The notes beneath the pieces are model-generated. The model was not told the DNA's origin, ran no database searches, and saw nothing but the letters and a program-made list of their open reading frames with translations. Source: Prevotella sp. (lineage in GTDB: Bacteria > Bacteroidota > Bacteroidia > Bacteroidales > Bacteroidaceae). Taken from it: DNA of 44,412 nucleotides. How positions within the stretch are numbered: position 1 is the first letter of the stretch; each line of letters begins with the position of its first letter. Location: the NCBI GenBank assembly GCA_017618275.1, contig JAFZUS010000172.1:1-44412 (forward strand), given 5' to 3'. Positions 41,045 through 44,412 of the stretch are shown one piece after another. The position numbers and the translations under genes were made by a program.

Positions 41045-41799
41045 AATCAATTCATTTAATCGAGAACATACACCTGAATAGTGCAGGAGTTTACGCTCAA
41101 ATAGGAAAATCTGATAGATCTTCAGTATTATTTCGTAATGGTGAACTAGATAATAGTTCTCAAGTTTATAGTTTTATTATGTTGCTTATTTTAAATCAGA
41201 AGATGACTTATAGAGATATTATGGATAAAGATTGCAACAAACCGTTTGTCTTACGTGTTAAGAAACAACTTCTTGAAAACTTGGTAGGCTTTTCAAAGAA
41301 AGCGTACACAGATTGGACCTTTGCCAAACTTGTTCGTTCTATTTGTCAGGAAGAATTCTCAATTGTTGATTATACTACGGTTTTTACTCCTAAAACTTTA
41401 AGAATTAGCAAGTCAGAATTTCGTGATGTGATATGCAAACAAGTTGACCTTGACAATCCTGTTCAGATAACCTATTTTAATGTCAGAAGACAAAATAACA
41501 TGAACGCTGTTGTCGTCGGAAATTCTATTCATAATGAAAGTCTTAGACTCTATTGTCTAGACCCGTGCAGACCAGAGCCATATGATACCTATTGGAATAA
41601 TATAATTGACATTTTTGTTGATAAGAAGGACCTCCCTGACTATTGTCCAGTTCGAGAACACGGAGTTATATTAACCCAGGCATTATTCATTGATAAAAAT
41701 ATAAGGTATACTGCAGAAAGCAAGATTATTGAATTATTTCCCAAAACAAAGACTTCTGAAATGGATATTTTCAATGAAGAAGACCGTTGCCCGTTTTAA
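41041..41799 (+). CDS. Unknown partner of the deiminase-like protein
   Basis: A 252-residue soluble protein with no recognised domain. The start overlaps the deiminase stop by 4 nt. The middle part, ITYFNVRRQNNMNAVVVGN followed by LYCLDPCRPEPYDTYWNNIIDIF, has the rhythm of a papain/C39-like end (a strand, a turn and an Asp-Pro), but the expected His is an Asn, so a peptidase role is doubtful. There are no Cys pairs or signal. Codon use is AT-rich compared with the core genes. It is convergent with, and overlaps by 4 nt, the next gene. Confidence 0.6.
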   Translation: MKSIHLIENIHLNSAGVYAQIGKSDRSSVLFRNGELDNSSQVYSFIMLLILNQKMTYRDIMDKDCNKPFVLRVKKQLLENLVGFSKKAYTDWTFAKLVRSICQEEFSIVDYTTVFTPKTLRISKSEFRDVICKQVDLDNPVQITYFNVRRQNNMNAVVVGNSIHNESLRLYCLDPCRPEPYDTYWNNIIDIFVDKKDLPDYCPVREHGVILTQALFIDKNIRYTAESKIIELFPKTKTSEMDIFNEEDRCPF

Positions 41800-42473
41800 G
41801 GTTTTGAAACCCAGCAATATCGATACTTGCATTCAGCAAACCTTGCAAGTTCTGTTTCCAATTCCTGTCTTTTTGAATCAGAAACATTTGTGAAACACTC
41901 TTGAAGATTATAGTCGGCTTTTGTCTTGGGGTTCTCTTTGTGGCTGCCTAAAAGATTGTATCGTGGCTGTGGTTCTTTGAATTCTATCGGATCCAATTGC
42001 TTTAACAGCAAAATAGGATTTTTCTGACTTTGGGAGGTCGCATCGATAATACGAAACAAATCGGCGACCTTCCAAGGGCCATCAAAAACCATTTTGTCTG
42101 ATAGCCTTTGTATTTGGCGAATAAGGATTCCGCCAAAGTAGGAATCGTTAGTCAACTCATATTTGAAGGACCACGTTTTCCCCTTTTCCAAAACCTTCTT
42201 GGTGATTTTACTCTCAAAGTTCAGGTCAATCCCGCCAAAATCATTGATATACCAACACAATGTTTCAGAGTTTCTAGGATGAACAGAAATATCCTGGTGA
42301 TTCTTGTTGTAGAAATAGAATTCAAAATCAAGAATGCGGTATTCCTCGTACCCGTATTTGATGACACATCCACTCTTTAGAATCTCTGCTATCTCTGCGA
42401 AAGTCTTTTCTATATAATCTCGACTTGCATCAGCAGGGATGCACATTTTGTTTCTTAATTCGTCTATTGTCAT
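41796..42473 (-). CDS. Unknown protein upstream-coupled to HNH nuclease
   Basis: A 225-residue protein. The sequence has YRILDFEFYFYNKNHQD, NDFGGIDLNFES and YFGGILIRQIQRL, spaced much like 3-methyladenine-glycosylase-type folds seen in mobile regions, but no catalytic residue can be assigned, so I leave the function open. It begins 26 nt after the HNH gene on the same strand, so the two may act together. Confidence 0.5.
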   Translation of the reverse strand: MTIDELRNKMCIPADASRDYIEKTFAEIAEILKSGCVIKYGYEEYRILDFEFYFYNKNHQDISVHPRNSETLCWYINDFGGIDLNFESKITKKVLEKGKTWSFKYELTNDSYFGGILIRQIQRLSDKMVFDGPWKVADLFRIIDATSQSQKNPILLLKQLDPIEFKEPQPRYNLLGSHKENPKTKADYNLQECFTNVSDSKRQELETELARFAECKYRYCWVSKP

Positions 42474-42499
42474 AATAATGTAAGAAGTATAATACAGAA

Positions 42500-43216
42500 T
42501 TATTTCAAATGATTTTTTAGTTTTGAGATTGAAATATCACCTCTATGCAACATAGAATGGCAGTTGGAGCAAACCATAGCAAAATCTGACGGCTTTATTT
42601 CGTGCTCACCATTTGTTTTAGAGAACTCAACTTTGTGATGCGCTTCAATGAAACCTTCACCAATCTTGCCGTATCTTTCGCTAAAGTCAAATCCGCAGAC
42701 TTCACAATAAAGTCTGCCGTTATGTGATAATTTGAATAAGCGTTTGGCTTCTTTCACCACTTTACTATTACGCTCACGAATAAGGTGGGTTCTCATCTTA
42801 TAGCCGCCTTCTTGAAATGGCTCTGAAGTTAACTCACCAAGTATATCTTGATTTAAAAGCCAATATGTCCTTTTATGATTGACTGCTTTCACTCCTAACC
42901 ACTCACAATATATGCGGTAAGCTTCTTCAAGTTTAGCGTCAAATGCTCTGGGGCCCAGAATCTTAGTGATAGCTGGGGTGGTTATTCGCCCATCTTTTTC
43001 TTCGTTATTCTGATGCTTTACAAGTGTATTGTCCTTATATCCCACAAATCTACTTGGAGCAAAATGGTATTTTCCATCAACTATATATGTAACGAAAACC
43101 CATCCCCTTGCAATATACTGCGCCATTGTATAATACAATTCATCATTAGCGCTTGAGAGATAGCCCTCAACTCGATCAAGATTCTTAATAAGTTGTGATT
43201 TCGTATTTATTACCAT
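42500..43216 (-). CDS. HNH endonuclease-domain protein
   Basis: A 238-residue protein with a C-terminal HNH nuclease domain at about 165-230: Cys171-x2-Cys174, then FIEAHHKV (His193/His194), then CSNCH (Cys216/Cys219) and SMLHRG (His224). This is the McrA-like, zinc-stabilised form used by restriction enzymes. The N-terminal 160 residues have no recognised domain but could be the target-reading part. It may be a restriction-type defence nuclease of this island or a stand-alone nuclease; no methylase is in the window. Confidence 0.8.
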   Translation of the reverse strand: MVINTKSQLIKNLDRVEGYLSSANDELYYTMAQYIARGWVFVTYIVDGKYHFAPSRFVGYKDNTLVKHQNNEEKDGRITTPAITKILGPRAFDAKLEEAYRIYCEWLGVKAVNHKRTYWLLNQDILGELTSEPFQEGGYKMRTHLIRERNSKVVKEAKRLFKLSHNGRLYCEVCGFDFSERYGKIGEGFIEAHHKVEFSKTNGEHEIKPSDFAMVCSNCHSMLHRGDISISKLKNHLK

Positions 43217-43274
43217 AGTTATTTTCTTTATCGCTTATTATTGTGCAAAAACTACATTTACTGTCTTTTCGCCT

Positions 43275-43643
43275 TCATCGTTCTTTTATACTCACGGAGT
43301 GTCTGACACTTTGAGTTTGTTCCGTCCATAGTCCAACAGCCTTAGCCCATTGTTCGATTACAGTTTCTTGCTGCGCTCCAAGTTGGCACTCTCTTTGGTA
43401 GTCGCTGAGTGCTCCTTGATTCTGCGAATCTGTGCCAGTTTCTGATCCCGAGAGCAAGGATGCAATGACATTTGTTGTACCTCCCGCTGAGCAGCCATGC
43501 TGTTCTTGCGGTGAAAATCGTTGATAAACCAACTTCCCACTAATGAATTGTTCTGCATAACTATCCAGTTTAAGCAGACCTTCAGGCGAGAAGCCATCGA
43601 CTATGATACTATGCACGGATGCCCAAAAATCTGCGTTATTCAT
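43275..43643 (-). CDS. Unknown 122-aa protein
   Basis: A 122-residue protein beginning MNNADFWASVHSIIVDGFSPEGLL. The first 50 residues are helical; the rest is Gln/Ser/Gly-rich and looks disordered. No domain recognised. A good promoter lies at 43677-43707. It is the first gene of the minus-strand set with the HNH gene 58 nt further on. Confidence 0.55.
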   Translation of the reverse strand: MNNADFWASVHSIIVDGFSPEGLLKLDSYAEQFISGKLVYQRFSPQEQHGCSAGGTTNVIASLLSGSETGTDSQNQGALSDYQRECQLGAQQETVIEQWAKAVGLWTEQTQSVRHSVSIKER

Positions 43644-43676
43644 TATTTAATTGTTTTTATTGATTCATTTTCGCTG

Positions 43677-43707
43677 CAAATATACAAAATACTTTTCAAA
43701 TAACAAA
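43677..43707 (-). promoter_or_regulatory. Promoter for the 122-aa protein and HNH set
   Basis: On the minus strand TTTG (43707-43704), 19 nt, TATATTTG (43684-43677), 33 nt before the ATG at 43643. Confidence 0.7.
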
Positions 43708-43738
43708 ATAATCGCTTGAAATTCCAACTCACAAAAAA

Positions 43739-43775
43739 CAACTGCCATCTGTCAGAACTGCCATCTGTCAGAAAG
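43739..43775 (+). repeat. CTGCCATCTGTCAG tandem repeat, copy 3
   Basis: AACTGCCATCTGTCAG occurs twice in a row, then AAAG and TTTACAAA, the start of the leader promoter block. The same order (repeat, AAAG, TTTACAAA, promoter, leader) holds for copy B on the minus strand at about 25540-25500. Confidence 0.75.
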
Positions 43776-43817
43776 ATTTACAAAATGGCAGTACTTTTAC
43801 AACGTTAATAACGATAG

Positions 43818-43893
43818 GAAATTTGCGGCATAACTATGCAACAATTTTTTTATGCCTTAATAGCATTTTTTTCTTAGGCATAGCGCAAAACGG
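43818..43893 (+). ncRNA. Candidate structured RNA, copy C (free-standing)
   Basis: A 76-nt element, 70 of 76 positions identical to copy B, with the same closing helix TTTGCG/CGCAAA, GCAT-AACT-ATGC hairpin and TATGCC/GGCATA helix. The conserved downstream GGGGTC and GTAAAAAAAT are present, but the first ATG is followed at once by TGA, so no protein is read from it. No HU gene lies downstream. Confidence 0.6.
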
Positions 43894-43962
43894 GGTCTAA
43901 GAGGCAACAAGTAAAAAAATGTGACCGTTTTGTCCTTCTAAAACCATCCCAAAGTCGGAATT

Positions 43963-44161
43963 TTATGCCTGAGATTCAGTTCATACTTTTGCTGGGGCTG
44001 CAAAATCGTCCCAGCGTTCAGAGGAAGAAAATGCAGGGTATGCCAAACCTTGTCCGCGATTCGGTTCATAATTCTGCAAGGAATGCAAAATCGTCCCCGT
44101 GATTTGGTTTGCTTTTTTGCCAGGTGGGAATTTTATGCCCTGAAACCAGTTTGGACTTTTG
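43963..44161 (+). repeat. Degenerate repeats of leader-flank sequence
   Basis: Two repeat types overlap here. ATGCCTGAGATTCAGTT (43965) and ATGCCCTGAAACCAGTTTGG (44135) are copies of the block at 39961. A 40-nt block starting GATTC(A/G)GTTCATA and ending GCAAAATCGTCCC occurs at 43973-44012 and 44058-44097 with 33 of 40 matches. No believable gene runs through it; the segment looks like decayed promoter or mobile-element debris. The whole 43644-44328 gap holds no intact gene. Confidence 0.55.
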
Positions 44162-44216
44162 TATACACGTTGTTCCTGAACCCCTGTGCGTAGAAGAGTG
44201 TTTTCCATTGCCAAAA

Positions 44217-44243
44217 TCTGACGGATGGCAGATGGCAGTTAGT
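44217..44243 (-). repeat. CTGCCATCYGTCAG repeat, inverted copy
   Basis: On the minus strand it reads TAACTGCCATCTGCCATCCG then TCAGA. It faces the direct repeat at 43739-43775, so leader copy C lies in a segment of about 500 nt bounded by inverted repeats. Confidence 0.7.
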
Positions 44244-44294
44244 TTCGGAATGTCTTACCTTCTGCGGACAGGTGTCTTATACTGATATAGGTTG

Positions 44295-44321
44295 ACACAT
44301 TTAGGAACTTAATAAATGTGT
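44295..44321. repeat. Inverted repeat at insertion-sequence end
   Basis: ACACATTT (44295-44302) and AAATGTGT (44314-44321) are exact inverted 8-mers just before the transposase-like start. They may belong to the left end of the element or a hairpin that limits read-through into it. Confidence 0.5.
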
Positions 44322-44328
44322 TAAACTT

Positions 44329-44412
44329 ATGAAAAGAATGTATCAAAGGACTCCGAAGGAGAAAAGAGACGAGATTGTCGCAGTATTTTTAAGTGGCGAC
44401 AACAGCGTAGAA
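44329..44412 (+). mobile_element. Start of IS transposase gene (partial, OrfA-like)
   Basis: ATG at 44329 opens a frame that runs off the window after 28 codons: MKRMYQRTPKEKRDEIVAVF then LSGDNSVE. The charged start and the pattern K-R-x-E-I-V-x-x-x-L-S-G matches the N-terminal helix-turn-helix of OrfA proteins of IS3-like elements. The rest, and the right end, lie outside the window, so the family cannot be fixed. Confidence 0.6.

Noticed and set aside
43981-44214. A 77-codon minus-strand frame
   Set aside because: It runs through degenerate direct repeats and has no family look; more likely repeat debris than a gene.

Overview
The window looks like a chromosomal stretch from a Bacteroidota bacterium, most likely a Prevotella-like member of the Bacteroidales. 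The evidence is the repeated promoter element TAnnTTTG (often with TTTG 19-20 nt upstream), AT-rich start regions instead of Shine-Dalgarno sites, and families typical of the group: a BspA-type leucine-rich-repeat protein, dockerin-ended and Por-tail secreted proteins, DUF4248, Bacteroidales HU-like protein, GldE next to Ssb, DUF5112/5113-type sensor kinase and carboxynorspermidine decarboxylase. No rRNA and no CRISPR array are present. 

Layout. 1-1440: a DUF4248 / HU-like / 'smalltalk' small-protein locus with a structured leader. 1541-4739: two secreted proteins. 4869-9285: a minus-strand unit of MORN protein, glycogen branching enzyme (glgB) and a membrane protein. 9411-11268: kdsB (lipid A/Kdo pathway) and a RelA/SpoT-like synthetase. 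11261-22407: a uronate region. One arm (minus) is kdgK, a DUF4177 protein, eda, a large two-headed sensor kinase, its response regulator and a short AbgT-like protein. The other arm (plus) is a LacI-type regulator, uxaA, an NhaC-family transporter and an unknown gene. A perfect inverted repeat sits over both -33 boxes between the arms. 22424-24139: zinc-ribbon membrane protein and GH25 lysozyme. 24237-28084: an accessory stretch with a DUF5053 gene, a BspA-like gene and several gene remnants. 28193-31758: clostripain-type peptidase, gldE, ssb, unknown protein. 31795-32195: tRNA cluster Gly-Leu-Leu-Gly. 32406-36664: nspC, hybrid REC/kinase, glmS. 36828-39802: Cthe_2159-like carbohydrate-binding protein and uxaC. 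40175-43643: an AT-rich island (deiminase-fold protein with an unknown partner, an HNH nuclease and two unknowns). 43644-44412: a decayed repeat-rich segment and the start of an insertion sequence. 

Together, uxaC, uxaA, kdgK and eda give four of the five steps of hexuronate isomerase catabolism (uxaB is not in the window), ending in pyruvate and glyceraldehyde 3-phosphate. The Cthe_2159-like protein may bind the polygalacturonate that feeds it. 

The most unusual signal is a 76-nt element present three times (463-538 plus, 25393-25468 minus, 43818-43893 plus). The copies align without gaps and share an invariant closing helix and a conserved upstream promoter-like block. One copy leads into the HU gene; the other two have no gene behind them. 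All three lie beside a family of short tandem and inverted repeats built on CTGCCATCTG(C/T)CAG. This looks like a structured regulatory RNA or small RNA carried by a small dispersed element.
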